Under the pieces are notes generated by a model. It ran no database searches and was not told the origin of the DNA. It worked only from the letters and a program-made list of their open reading frames with translations. From NCBI RefSeq assembly GCF_003589595.1, contig NW_020653765.1, positions 2,482,046 to 2,546,045 of the forward strand: 64,000 nucleotides of DNA, given 5' to 3'. Of this stretch, positions 45,395-55,078 are shown one piece after another. Position 1 is the first letter of the stretch; each line of letters begins with the position of its first letter. This DNA is from Hyposmocoma kahamanoa. Taxonomy: Eukaryota > Arthropoda > Insecta > Lepidoptera > Cosmopterigidae. Both the position numbers and the translations under genes were made by a program.

Positions 45395-45525
45395 CTGTGG
45401 TAGCCCGGGGAGAAAGGATACTTCTAAATAGAGAGGTAGACTCTTTGAATTACTGAAATTTGTAAATTTTAGTAGCAATAACTCTTGCCAACACTGAAAG
45501 AAAATTTGTGATGGAACCTGCACGT
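45395..45525 (+). mobile_element. R8 tRNA-like repeat
   Basis: AGCTGTGGTAGCCCGGGGAG, CTTCTAAATAGAGAGGTAGA, GAAATTTGTAAATTTTAGTA and GCAATAACTCTTGCC parallel the 17.9-kb copy; the B box is lost. Confidence 0.5.
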
Positions 45526-45761
45526 AGTAGTCGAAGTAGGTTTAGAAGCATTGGAGCTCCTTGTGAAAGAGTTCATCCAGGGAAGTACTGCCACCTTATC
45601 TGTTTCTTCCGCGAAGCAGTAATATGAGCTTTACTGCGTTTCTTTTTTGAATTGTAGGGGTGCTGATGAATTTACAGGCACATGGGATTTTTCAACTTAT
45701 ATCTCAAGGTGACGGGCGCAGTAGTTTTACCCCTCAGATTTTTGCAATTTAAATCTCTGAG

Positions 45762-46460
45762 AGTTACCCACGGCGACTTAGCAGCGAAGCAAACACGCGT
45801 TTCTGAAACGAGTCGACGCAAAGCGTCGATGCAAATGTGCGACTGCATCGATACAGTCACTTATGTTGAATCAATAAGTACGAAAAGTCTATATAGGTTT
45901 ATGCACATTGTTTTGTTTTGTAAATTTAAAAGTGAAATTATTGAATACAGTAAATAAATAAATTAGTTAATTAATTTAAAACGTCGTGTTTGCATCGCGT
46001 TTGCATCGCTGTTTAAGTCGTGCGTGTGTGTAAAGGTCGACGATTAGCAACAGCATCGCGTTTATATCCCGTTTGCATCGCGTTTGTATCGCGTTAGCAT
46101 CGCATTTCCATCGCTTTTGTATCGCGTTTGCATCGCTGCTTAAAGTCGCGCGTGTGTGTAAAGGTCGACGATTAGCAACTGTATCGCATTTGCATCGCGT
46201 TTGTGTCGCGCTTGCATCCCGTTTGTATCGCGTTTGTATCGCGTTTGTATCGCGTTAGCATCGCGTTAGCATCGCGTTAGCATCGCATTTCCATCGCGTT
46301 TGCGTCGCTGCTTAAAGTCGCGCGTGTGTGTAAAGGTCCACGATTAGCAACTGCAGCGCGTTCGTATCGCGTTTGCATCCCGTTTGTATCGCGTTTGCAT
46401 CGCGTTTGTATTGCGTTTGCATCGCGTCTGTATCGCTGCTAAAAGTCGCCATGCGTAACT
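45762..46460. mobile_element. TIR element with internal VNTR
   Basis: TIRs AGTTACCCACGGCGACTTAG on the left and, complemented from the right, AGTTACGCATGGCGACTTTT. Same family as 3.1 and 16.6 kb, but enlarged to 699 bp by internal tandem repeats. Inserted in R1. No transposase. If the TIR instead begins at GAG the target duplication would be shorter, so the superfamily is left open. Confidence 0.8.
45985..46445 (+). repeat. Two-level tandem repeat of GCATCGCGTTT units
   Basis: Short units of 10-12 bases (GCATCGCGTTT, GTATCGCGTTT, GCATCGCGTTA) are grouped into blocks, each ending GCTTAAAGTCG, GTGTGTGTAAAGGTC and CACGATTAGCAACTG-like words. GTAAAGGTC occurs at about 46030, 46157 and 46329, so block length varies (127 and 172 bases) with short-unit number. 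The Ala/Ser/Arg-rich open frames in it are repeat artefacts. Confidence 0.85.
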
Positions 46461-46561
46461 GCTCTAAGCGGCACTTACCACGTGTCGCTTACCACCAGGC
46501 GCTGTTTGTCACGTCACTTGGTATCATAAAAATAATAAAAATAGGTTCACAATCCTTGTGA

Positions 46562-46690
46562 AATGTGTGCAGTCCCCAACCCGCATTGGACCAGCAACAG
46601 TATAACGGACTAAGACGTAAACCCTCTCCTTATAGAGGTTCCGTGCTCAGCAGTGATACGCATAATGATATTGTTGACGATGATGATGCG
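46562..46690 (+). mobile_element. R4 SINE, 3' half
   Basis: GCAGTCCCCAACCCGCATTG, GTAAACCCTCTCC, CCGTGCTCAGCAGTG and a GACGATGATGATG tail, sense orientation. Confidence 0.7.
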
Positions 46691-46970
46691 TGTGGCTTGA
46701 CATACCTCTTTTTGTTCAAAGATGTCAACAGTTCAATCAGTTGCGTGTGTGTCGTAAGCTATTGTGCGATGACAATGACTTTTTTGCCGTCACAGTTAGC
46801 AAAGGCTATCGTATTGTATGTATTACAGTTTGTGCTAATGGGACTAGGATTGCTTTAAACGGTTTAAGGGATATCAGACGAAAGTATTCGCACTTGAATT
46901 GCAAAAAGTATGCACGATTTTCATAGGAAACTTAGTTCTGGTCTTGTCATGACTTATGACGAAGCATTAG
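46691..46970 (+). other. Open frame of unknown origin
   Basis: A 78-codon frame ending TAG at 46924 reads CRKLLCDDNDFFAVTVSKGY and RIALNGLRDIRRKYSHLNCK with several Cys. It follows an R4 tail, has no start codon with good context and no recognised domain. It could be a fragment of an old element or chance. Confidence 0.2.
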
Positions 46971-46977
46971 CTTTTTT

Positions 46978-47368
46978 TGTGATGTCAAGTGACGGGACGA
47001 AGAAGTTGTGCCATAACAGTTGCATGCCACTGAATCTCAGTGACACTGCATCTGTCATCTTAAGACATTTACTGCCTAGTTACCATGTTGGTCTGCCCGC
47101 AGAGGTCCCATATTCGATTCCCGGGCTGGGAGAATATTTTTATGGTCTACATTTATGTCACTCGTAACTTTGGGTATAATTTGTGGTTGCCTATGTATGT
47201 GTGTCTCCAAGGCACCGGCGATACAGGTTTCCCTAGTGCGGGGCTATGAGTGTGTGCGTTATCATTATTATAATAAAAGTTGACCCTTGCACTTCAAAAC
47301 CGGAACGCAGTAATAGTCATATATAATATTATTGGTTGTCGGCAGAAATAGGTAAGGTGGCAGTACTC
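46978..47368 (-). mobile_element. R1 element split by an R2 SINE
   Basis: Reverse R1: 46978-47069 (GTGATGTCAAGTGACGGGAC to CTGTCATCTTAAGACATT) and 47278-47368 (GTTGACCCTTGCACTTCAAA to AAGGTGGCAGTACT). About 30 bases of R1 (CAAGTCCCATGTGCC region) were lost at the junction. Confidence 0.8.
47070..47277 (+). mobile_element. R2 SINE nested in R1
   Basis: TTACTGCCTAGTTACCATGT (head, A box decayed), TTGGTCTGCCCGCAGAGGTC, B box TATTCGATTCCCGG, body with GGTCTACATTTATGTCACTC and tail GTTATCATTATTATAATAAA. Confidence 0.85.
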
Positions 47369-47880
47369 AATCATAGATGAGTGCATTGACCTATGTCTAT
47401 GGATGAGTGTATTTAATTTGGTTACTACAAGAATGCTTACATTCCCTAGTCTGAGCCCACGCTATTGATGTAACAATAATGGTAGGATTATAAAAATTTA
47501 CACATTTACATTACATGAAAATACACTTTTTTCCAAACCGATAAGTCTCACAACAAAACTCGGTTCATGACAATGAGGAGAGTTCACTACTCTGACCGCA
47601 ATGAGAACATTCTAAATCTATTGTAACACTAACAAAAATAACGTCCTTCATGTGAGCGTTGGAAAAATTATTTATCAAAACGTATTTTTATTCAAAAAAT
47701 AAATAAATAAATAAAGACGCCAGGTCATTCCTTTCTAATATTAGTTACGTGGTTTAAAATAATTTATTTGCGGGTAGTGCATTGGCCTTATTAAATCGAT
47801 TGGCTCTGGCGGGTTGCCATTCACTTCAGATGTGGGTTAGCTGAGATAAACTGACGAGGCTTTTTATGTTTACGCGATTT
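47369..47880. other. AT-rich stretch
   Basis: No recognised feature. Confidence 0.35.
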
Positions 47881-47899
47881 GCTACACGCTCAAGTATAC

Positions 47900-48665
47900 A
47901 AACTGTAACTTTTCGAAATTTCTGACGAGAGACTAGAGCTTTTTTTAGTCTAGCTGAACTTCCGCGTCTCGGAGAAAAAAGGTCCGAAAATCCTTGTAAA
48001 AACGAGACTTTCGAGACTGTGTCAAAAGTAAGTTTCCATACTTTTAGGCTAAGCATTTAGATAGCCAAAACATGATATTTTAATTGTTCTTTATTAATTA
48101 AAATTATAAAATGTAATGTTATTTATGTTAGTAATTTTTAAGTTTAGTAAGAAACTAAGGGCGCTTTGATGTAGTTTAAGGTACAAGACCGGATTTTATT
48201 ACTAAGCGTCGTTCTTCAATCTCCACAGATTATATACTAAGCCCCACTCTATAACATAGTAGTCCTGGCCATGTCAACCAGAATAAGAAATTACTGATAG
48301 ATTTAGTAGATTTTTAATACTTTTTAATTAAATTAATTTGTAATTAATTAAATTAAAGCCATTTGAAAATTGTATATCGTATAGTATATGTGTTCTATTT
48401 AGTTTAGTTGATATTTAAAAAATCATTGGTATATGTACAGTTATCACACCGTATAGTAATCAGTGTATGTATATCCGCAGTTTTACATTGTATTTCCTCC
48501 AAAGTTATTGATTTAACCCTTTCACTGTTATGTGGAATCAACCAAAGCCATTTGAGGTAGACTCTTAAGTGTTTTTAAGTCTCAAAAGTCTCGAGACTGG
48601 AAACATCAGTCTCGAGTTTCGAAGTTGCCAAGGAATTGTCGAGATTCTCGAAATTTTCGAGACCG
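47900..48665. repeat. CTCGAGA-rich paired blocks
   Basis: Two blocks dense in CGAGA/TCTCG words: 47920-48025 (GAGAGACTAG, CGAGACTTTCGAGACTGTG) and 48570-48665 (AAGTCTCGAGACTGG, AGTCTCGAGTTTCG, GAAATTTTCGAGACCG). 500 AT-rich bases separate them. They may be the ends of one old element; no exact TIR is visible. Confidence 0.4.
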
Positions 48666-49000
48666 ATATTCCTGGAATGAAAGCCCTAATACTAGAGACA
48701 CTGTTTTATTACTGTTCTGATGTCGGAAAGCAGTATACTTTTACGTCCGTCCTTTGCACATTTTCGGTAAATTTTGTTCGCTTGATGTCAGTGATTGATA
48801 TTATTTTAATTAGCCGAGTAGTTAAGTTATAAATAATAAGTTACATTCCGCTCCCAGAGGTCATGTTTCCTCATTAGCGCGTCTAGCAGGACATCTGTCG
48901 TCTGCATTTGAATACCTATCCTCGCAATGTGTCTTATTTAAACGCAAACTAGATTATGAATCTCTATGACGAAAGAAAAAGAAAAGGATCATTAAAATTA
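48666..49000. other. Unannotated stretch
   Basis: No recognised feature. Confidence 0.35.
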
Positions 49001-49005
49001 GAGCT

Positions 49006-49358
49006 CTAGTCAATATTCTGATACCATTCGTGCCCATTGCAAGAACTTCTCGACAGTGATTCAAGATTATTTGGCCTACAGCCAGATGAGTTTTGATGGA
49101 GGATTTGGGGTCGATGATGGCTTTCCTGGTGGTAACCTTCATTTGTCTCCCGAAGAATGTTTAAAATAGTCACACAGTTCACCAGAATCTTTGACGTTTG
49201 GGTAACTGAGGATAGCGTATGTAGAGTCGCTTGACTATCTGAATTTATGCACTGGCTAATGTAACCTATTGTCAGGTTCACATTCGCGCAAGCAATTATA
49301 GCGTAGAAAATAGGAAGGAAAGTCATCCCAATTTGTAACTGAGTCTGGAACGCACGCC
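49006..49358 (-). pseudogene. Membrane-protein-like remnant of unknown family
   Basis: On the minus strand one frame reads WRAFQTQLQIGMTFLPIFYA and IIACANVNLTIGYISQCIN then TLHTLSSVTQTSKILVNCV, with a hydrophobic segment over about residues 6-27 of the 106-codon ORF. It loses a protein-like look after ILRETNEG. The composition recalls an insect chemoreceptor-type N-terminal helix, but I cannot name a family, and no splice sites or second helix confirm it. Confidence 0.25.
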
Positions 49359-49579
49359 ATGTAATACCAGCTTACGTTAAGTCCAATCTTCGATCCACGT
49401 GTGTACCATGCAAAACAACTGTCGTCCTAGTGAGACTATTTTATTTCCAGTCTTTCTTGGATGCGAATGCTACCTGGTAGAGTTTTTTTTTTTGAGAAGC
49501 ATGTAGATATTTTATCAGGAAGGTATCGTCCTCAATTTTCAAAATGTCTGGGAATGCCATCTCATCCTTATCCTAGCTT

Positions 49580-49840
49580 CAGTAGAGCTCCTTGTGAAAG
49601 AGTTCGTCTAAGGAAGTACTGCCACCTTACCTATTACTGCTGCCAAGCAGGTGCTGGTGAAATTACAGGCACAAGGGACTTGTCAACTTAAATCTCAAGG
49701 TGACGGGCGCAGTGGCAGTGTCCCTCAGATCTTTGATTTAAAGCTCTGAGCGGCACTGTAAGTCTGAACAGGCGTGTCGCTTACCTCCAGACGCACGACT
49801 ATAACATACGACGACCCATACTTGGTAACACAAAAAAAAA
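49580..49840 (+). mobile_element. R1 element with internal deletion
   Basis: CAGTAGAGCTCCTTGTGAAA, GCTGCCAAGCA joined directly to GGTGCTGGTGAAATTACAGG (about 45 bases lost), then R1 order to CGACCCATACTTGGTAACAC and a poly-A tail (49833-49841). Confidence 0.85.
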
Positions 49841-49841
49841 A

Positions 49842-50243
49842 TGCTGCAAATCTGTATATTGAACATATTAAAACTATATTATGTGTATACTATACATTCC
49901 TATGAGCATTTGAACTTCGCCAAACAATTCAAATACAATGCTAGGTTTGATTTGAAAAGTTATAGTCAGTATTTTACGTTATTGCATCTGTTAATGCTAT
50001 TTATTACTTGCTGTTTACATTTACTGGAAACTTATCGTATGATCTGTTTCGTATCAACAATATAAAACTAAATATATACGATCAAATTACGACTGTAGTA
50101 ATATTTGTATTAATATCAAAATACCAATACATATTTCTAATGTGTGATAATGATTATGGAAACCATCAAATGACTTATTTCTACATAAAAAATCTATTCT
50201 CTTCATGTTACGACAAGTCGCTGTAAAGATATTAGGTATAGAC
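49842..50243. other. AT-rich stretch
   Basis: Two short open frames, no recognised domain. Confidence 0.35.
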
Positions 50244-50491
50244 CATAGGTTCACAAACTTTTTGGCTTAGTAAGATGAAAAAATTCAACGTCCACTACCA
50301 TAAAAAATACTTAATCCTTATATAAAGTTAACAAAAAATCACAAGAAAAAAAATTGTAATTAAGGTTTTTTTTTCAAATGCGGTAGCACCACTTTGACAG
50401 TATCAACTCTCCCCAATTGCTTTCAAGGATACCGCCCCCCTAGGTCTCTTGCGCCCAGTGGGTGATGGTGGGACTACTTTGGGAAACTATG
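50244..50491. mobile_element. hAT-like MITE, 248 bp
   Basis: TIRs CATAGGTTCACAAACTTTTT and, complemented from the right, CATAGTTTCCCAAAGTAGTC. It is flanked on both sides by GTATAGAC (50236-50243 and 50492-50499), a perfect 8-base target duplication. The 8-base duplication and (C)A-GGTTC-CAAACT style ends fit the hAT superfamily. The body has CAAATGCGGTAGCACCAC and CAATTGCTTTCAAGGATACC, shared with 52.2 kb. Confidence 0.85.
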
Positions 50492-50499
50492 GTATAGAC

Positions 50500-50935
50500 C
50501 GATAATTGTCAAAGTGGTCTATATCGACCCCCAGGGAGTCCACTCTTACCTAGAAGGGGTCCTATGCAAGCAAAAAAAGAAATAGGTGCATTTGACATTA
50601 ATGAGGATCCATGATTCCATTTAAGCAGATCGTGACCAAAATTGTAGCTTTTAGCTTTAAAATAATAATTTTACACAGATAATAACCTACACATATACGT
50701 AATACTTTTTTAAGAAATACATAAATTAAAAGTAAACATTTCACAACGTACAAAAAAATACGTGACTGTATTCGGAAATAAATGTCTGAAACATTGTGTC
50801 AGCTATCAAAATCCCATTTGAAATTGCTGAATTTGTAAAAAAATCCATAGAAGAAAGGCAGGGGGTCTACGCAAAACGGAGAGGAAAATTAGCACCTGGC
50901 TTATGACACAAAGAGTTTGAGAACCTCTGGTAAAG
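50500..50935. mobile_element. Second hAT-like element abutting the first
   Basis: Left end CGATAATTGTCAAAGTGGTC; right end AGAGTTTGAGAACCTCTGG, the complement of the classic hAT end CAGAGGTTCTCAAACTC. Flanks GTATAGAC and GTAAAGAG (overlapping the last bases of the element) agree at six of eight. The left TIR is badly decayed. No transposase. Confidence 0.6.
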
Positions 50936-50939
50936 AGTG

Positions 50940-51618
50940 TAACCTCTAGATATATGTATATACCGATATTGATTCTCAACCCATGGCGGCATGCTTGCGC
51001 ATTGAGGCAATGCGTTTAGCGAGTCTGAAGGACAGTTCCAAGGGAGTTCTAATTGTTAATTCTTAGGCAATAATAAACACAGGTAGGTACGTGTGCGATA
51101 ACAAGCAAATAATCTTATCATAAAGACGTTAATAAAATTTGCTATCGCAACTGACATCACTTATATATCAGACACTTCACTTTAAATTGTCGAATTTTTT
51201 TTATTGCATTAATGTACACCTTACTCTTATATGGACTTTATCAATACCATGCTTTTGTGGTCGACGCGCAAGTTTCCTTCTAAACCCAAACTTACCTACA
51301 TTTTATTAAACATTCTTTTATTTAAGTTCCGATTGATTTGTCCGCCATAATGATACCCATCAGAAGTACATTGATTACAATGTTCTCTGAATTATCCCGC
51401 CAGCCTAATTCAGCGCTTTTATTTGTATTGTTTCAAACGATGCCATTACAAAGTACAATGCAATGTTGAATCATGAATTCGATAACAATGTCCTCATTAT
51501 AAATATAAATTACAGACAATCATGAATCAAAAAGAATAACCACCTGGTCTACTTACTTTGGGACTTTTGCACTGTGTTTATCACTTCATGAAGCGTTCGT
51601 GGCCGCAGACAAAGTATA
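50940..51618. other. Unannotated stretch
   Basis: No recognised feature. Confidence 0.35.
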
Positions 51619-51621
51619 TTT

Positions 51622-51787
51622 ATAGCCCCTTACTAGGGAAACCCTGTATCGCGGGTGCCATGGACACACCCAAACTCTCGAGATAAATAAATTTAACTCA
51701 TACAAATATTTTCCCCGACCCGGGAATCAAACCCGAGACCTTTGCGTGGTAGACCAGTATGGTAACCGTTTGGCCATGGCGGCAGTT
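51622..51787 (-). mobile_element. R2 tRNA-derived SINE, reverse
   Basis: TAGCCCCTTACTAGGGAAAC, CCTGTATCGCGGGTGCCATG, ACTCATACAAATATTTTCC, reversed B box GGGAATCAAACCC, then TAGACCAGTATGGTAACCGT and TTGGCCATGGCGGCA (head). Confidence 0.8.
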
Positions 51788-52135
51788 CAAATATTGTTTT
51801 TATTGTCCATGCATGAATTTGTATGCACTTTTACAGTAATTTTTGTTGCAAGTATTATTCTACACGAGTATTTGTAATTCAATGAAGTGCATGATGTGGT
51901 TACAAAGTATCATCAATTATGACCGTGAGTCAGAAGATATTGAACGTCTCTGACTATAGTATTATTTTTCTTTGTTCTCCATACAAACTGGTAATCGTCC
52001 TACATTTTTATAACATTTGCGAGAGGTGTAAATCGTTTACAGTGTTTTTAAAAGTTCACCGTCTACATCGTTATCGCTGACGTTCCGCAAAATGTACTCT
52101 ATAAGCATAGTAAAATAAGGCGAGTGTGGTAATTC
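51788..52135. other. AT-rich stretch
   Basis: No recognised feature. Confidence 0.35.
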
Positions 52136-52140
52136 TTCAT

Positions 52141-52275
52141 CATAGTTTCCCAAAGTGGTCCCTACCTTCCCCCAGACTTAAGGGAGCGATAGGGGCCTTG
52201 GAAGCAATTGGGAGCGCTGATGCTGTTCAGGGGGTGCTACCGCATTTGACAAAAAAACCTAAAATATCATAAATG
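52141..52275. mobile_element. hAT-like MITE fragment
   Basis: Reverse relative of 50244-50491: end CATAGTTTCCCAAAGTGGTC, then GGAAGCAATTGGGAGCGC and GGGGGTGCTACCGCATTTGA. The opposite terminus is not recognisable. Confidence 0.65.
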
Positions 52276-52334
52276 GCGCTACGGCTAAATAGTCGTTGAA
52301 AACCAAATAAAAAGATCAGATCAGAGAATAAACG

Positions 52335-52440
52335 ACAAATAACACACACATAGAAAAATTCATGAGGTTGCTGGTTCGTTCCGTGACTTAGTTGGCATAG
52401 CGTCTGGCACGGTATGCTAGAAGACGTCGAAAATTATTTA
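52335..52440 (+). mobile_element. R5-like tRNA fragment
   Basis: GTGACTTAGTTGGCATAGCG, TCTGGCACGGTATGCTAGAA and GACGTCG are the sense counterpart of the 57.2-kb R5 core (TTAGTTGGTATGACGTCTGG read on minus). Flanks differ. Confidence 0.5.
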
Positions 52441-53025
52441 CCTACTAGGTACTACTACATACAGCAAGGCGCTATCTGCACACGCGCAAATGTTTGCGTC
52501 AATTGGCAAGGGTTGGCAATTGGCAATTGGGAAGGGTTACCCATCATTTTCTTGCACTATTACGTTACGTGATCAGAGCGGCAGCATAGCGAAAATGCTA
52601 ACGCGATTATCTATTATTCTATTAATAGAATCCAGAATCCTAATAATTACACATGTTTATTATGTATTTATTTCGATATAATATCATATTTTTCATTAAT
52701 TCACTAACTAGAGTAATATTGAAGATTTATTAAAACAATGTATATTAACAGCACTTAAAATGTTATATTTTGGACATGTACTTTTAAATAACGTAACCAA
52801 GGTATTTGAAATTGCATGTCGCAGTTGATCATCATTAATTAGGAATATTCGCTATTTACGCAATATTTATCGGCAATATGAATTGAAAATTCGAGAACTC
52901 TTGTCTACCAGCTCACGAAGTCATGACGCCTCATTACCATATATAATAAATATGTAATTTTTATACGTACATATATTATTACTCTGCAGTAAATAAATGA
53001 AGAAAACAATAACTGAATGAGTCTC
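52441..53025. other. AT-rich stretch
   Basis: No recognised feature; TTGGCAATTGGCAATTGGG at 52512-52530 is a small tandem repeat. Confidence 0.35.
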
Positions 53026-53026
53026 A

Positions 53027-53193
53027 GAGTCGTATTCTAGAACTCTATTCAATGCTCAAGTCTGGATTGCACTGGCAACACAAGCACTGGAAATACGACC
53101 CTAATGGCAGGGACTTGAGTATGATGTCAAGTGCTTTAAACCATACTCAAATCCTAACTTGAGCATTGAGTAGAGTTCTAGAATACGACCCTA
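53027..53193. mobile_element. 167-bp MITE
   Basis: TIRs of about 33 bases: GTCGTATTCTAGAACTCTAT at 53029 and, complemented from 53190, GTCGTATTCTAGAACTCTAC. The interior repeats AATACGACCCTAATGGCAGG and CTTGAGTATGATGTCAAG, so sub-terminal motifs are also present. Confidence 0.85.
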
Positions 53194-53797
53194 ATACAGA
53201 AGTTTTTTTACTTATTTCGTTTCATCTTTCGGAAAATGATGATAAACAACCGTACACAGCACAATTCACGACCATTATAAATAGTAACGTAAAATTATGT
53301 TTTATATTAACGTACAAGTTTCGTAATGAATAAATGAAAACTATATTCAAATATCAAAGCCGTCTTCGCGCGAAAACGGCTTGCGGCAGCCTTGTTGTCG
53401 TTCAGTCAATGTGACCGGTAATGTGCGGGGCGTGGTGCAGTATCTAAAGGATTTAGATGGATAGAGTTTCTCGTCTCGAAGATACGATTATCGAAAGAAT
53501 ATAAAAAACTTTCCTCGTCTAAACATTCGCGATCATCGCCCTTCCACGTGAGCGATAATCGCCTCGCCTTTGAATATTGAACGTCTCCGTGTAAACAGAA
53601 CTTGAAAGTAAAAATCGTATTTCGAGTTTTTGTGCCAGCCGTTTCTACCATGAGTGCAGTGCGTGAGGGTGTTTTGATTATCAATGTTTTTCTAAGACAA
53701 GAATTAAGGAAACGAAAAGGAAAAAAAATTGGGTTAAGAAATGTTATAAAATTTAAAAAAAAAATTATTAAAAAATGTATATTTCTATACAATGCAA

Positions 53798-54681
53798 GGT
53801 TAAAGTATGAAATTGCCGTTTCGCACTGAAAAATTAAAACAATTTTTTTTAAGAATAAATATATTTGTTTAATCAAAGTTTTTTCCCTTGTTGTCTGTAC
53901 ATTTCTGCCATGTAATCGGAAGGTCATTTAAACTTTTGCGATAGAACTCTGGAGACCTGGACTCCACAGCTGTGTGAAGGGATTTTTGTACTGCTTCCTG
54001 GGAATTTTATTTCCATTCAAAAAAAAATCAAATTGCGGGAAAAAATGGTAGTCGGTCGGGGCGAGGTCCGACGAATATGTAGGATGATGGATAATTTATA
54101 TCTGCAGGTCTTGTAGTAGTAAAACTGTTTCTCAAGCAGTGTGAGGTGTTGCGTTATCATAGAGCAATAACGGTGAAGCGGTTTTGCTGCGAGTTCCGTC
54201 GTCATTATTCAAACGCCATATGTCATATTGTGGGTATGCTAACATTAAACCATGACGTTTCGTGGTAGTTTGATACGGATCGGCTTTCATCATTACCTTC
54301 AATTCAACGTTATTTACATTTGTGACTGGTCTTCCTCGTGGTTCTTTCTTCAAGTCGTAATTTGCCGTATTGCCGGCGTTTGCCGTATTTGCGTATGTCG
54401 TATCCTCTCCAAATACAGCATTGACAGTTTCTGCTACGTTAACTCCATGTGGAAATTCGTATTCGAAAATTAGGTACTCAGATTTTCGCTGTATCTGTCT
54501 TCACGTTAAAAGCTGAATGTAAAAACAATTGAAAGTCGAACAATCAAATATCATGTTTTTTAAGTTAAGCATGTTTTACTTTTCGTGTGAAAAACGTTTC
54601 ACTCTGAAATCGGACACCATACAGGTTTAATTTTAATTTAAAGTGGCCAGTAAAATAAATCGGTAATTTCATATTTAAACC
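53798..54681 (-). mobile_element. mariner transposon, internally deleted
   Basis: TIRs GGTTAAAGTATGAAATTGCC on the left and, complemented from the right, GGTTTAAATATGAAATTACC. 884 bp instead of about 1.3 kb. Different subfamily from 33.9 kb. It sits inside the left TTAA element, whose right copy shows the uninterrupted sequence. Confidence 0.85.
53883..54481 (-). pseudogene. Cecropia-type mariner transposase remnant
   Basis: Minus strand: the N-terminal part has FEYEFPHGVNVAETVNAVFG and KEPRGRPVTNVNNVELKVM (paired helix-turn-helix region). The sequence then jumps past the first catalytic Asp to SPLLLYDNATPHTA (second Asp), a TGA and a TAA, and HPTYSSDLAPTDYHFFPQ (third Asp). 34 positions separate the last two Asps (D34D). 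The PTDYHFF style fits the cecropia group that includes the SETMAR transposase domain (family knowledge). About 130 codons are missing between DP(Y)QTT and the DN motif. Dead. Confidence 0.85.
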
Positions 54682-55078
54682 CCTATTATTCTAATGATCT
54701 TTGCGTCATTTTGATGTCCGTAGTCAATACCGCATTAATCACTGAACACGAATGGCAATTCTCGCACTCAAAACGGTTCGAACCGATTTGTACGATAATC
54801 GTATGAACTTGAAGAAATGTCGTACGAGATCGTGTTTTGACAAGTCGAAAACTCGTAAGCAAGAATCTCCCTACTACATATTTCTCTGTGTAAACAGTCG
54901 AGGAGGCGATTAAGTTGCTTGCGAATCTCGTATGACATAATCGTAGGCGAGATTTTAGTTCTTGCCTGAATGTAAACATTATGATACGATAATCTTATGG
55001 CGATTATTGCTTACGATAATTGCGTACGATTTTTCGTCACAAAGCGTGAGATAAACTCTCTCCATCTAAATGGGCCTT

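Larger units (their letters stand above)
45548..46540 (+). mobile_element. R1 element split by a TIR element
   Basis: Left part 45548-45761 (TTGGAGCTCCTTGTGAAAGA to TTTAAATCTCTGAG) and right part 46461-46540 (GCTCTAAGCGGCACTTACCA to CACGTCACTTGGTATCATAA). The words TCTCTGAG and GCTCTAAG both map to GCTCTGAG of R1, as expected for an 8-base target duplication with two changes. Confidence 0.85.
53443..55078 (+). mobile_element. TTAA-bounded element, left copy, with mariner inside
   Basis: Outer end AAAGGATTTAGATGGATAGA, inner end TCTCCATCTAAATGGGCC then TTAA at 55077. Removing the mariner at 53798-54681 leaves about 750 bp. Blocks ACGATTATCG, CGCCTTTGAATATTGAACGT and CTCACGCACTGCACTC-type words are mirrored in the right copy. 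No transposase of its own. A TTAA target suggests piggyBac-type mobilisation (inference). Confidence 0.75.

Noticed and set aside
45985..46445. Regularly spaced repeats resembling a CRISPR array
   Set aside because: Units are only 10-12 bases, directly tandem, with no unique spacers, and lie inside a eukaryotic TIR element.
46073..46561. Two Cys/Ala/Ser-rich open frames
   Set aside because: Translation of GCATCGCGTTT repeats.
53406..53927. 173-codon minus-strand frame and its 130-codon plus-strand partner at 55427-55819
   Set aside because: They code the same peptide because they lie in the inverted arms of the TTAA elements; no domain, and one runs into the mariner.
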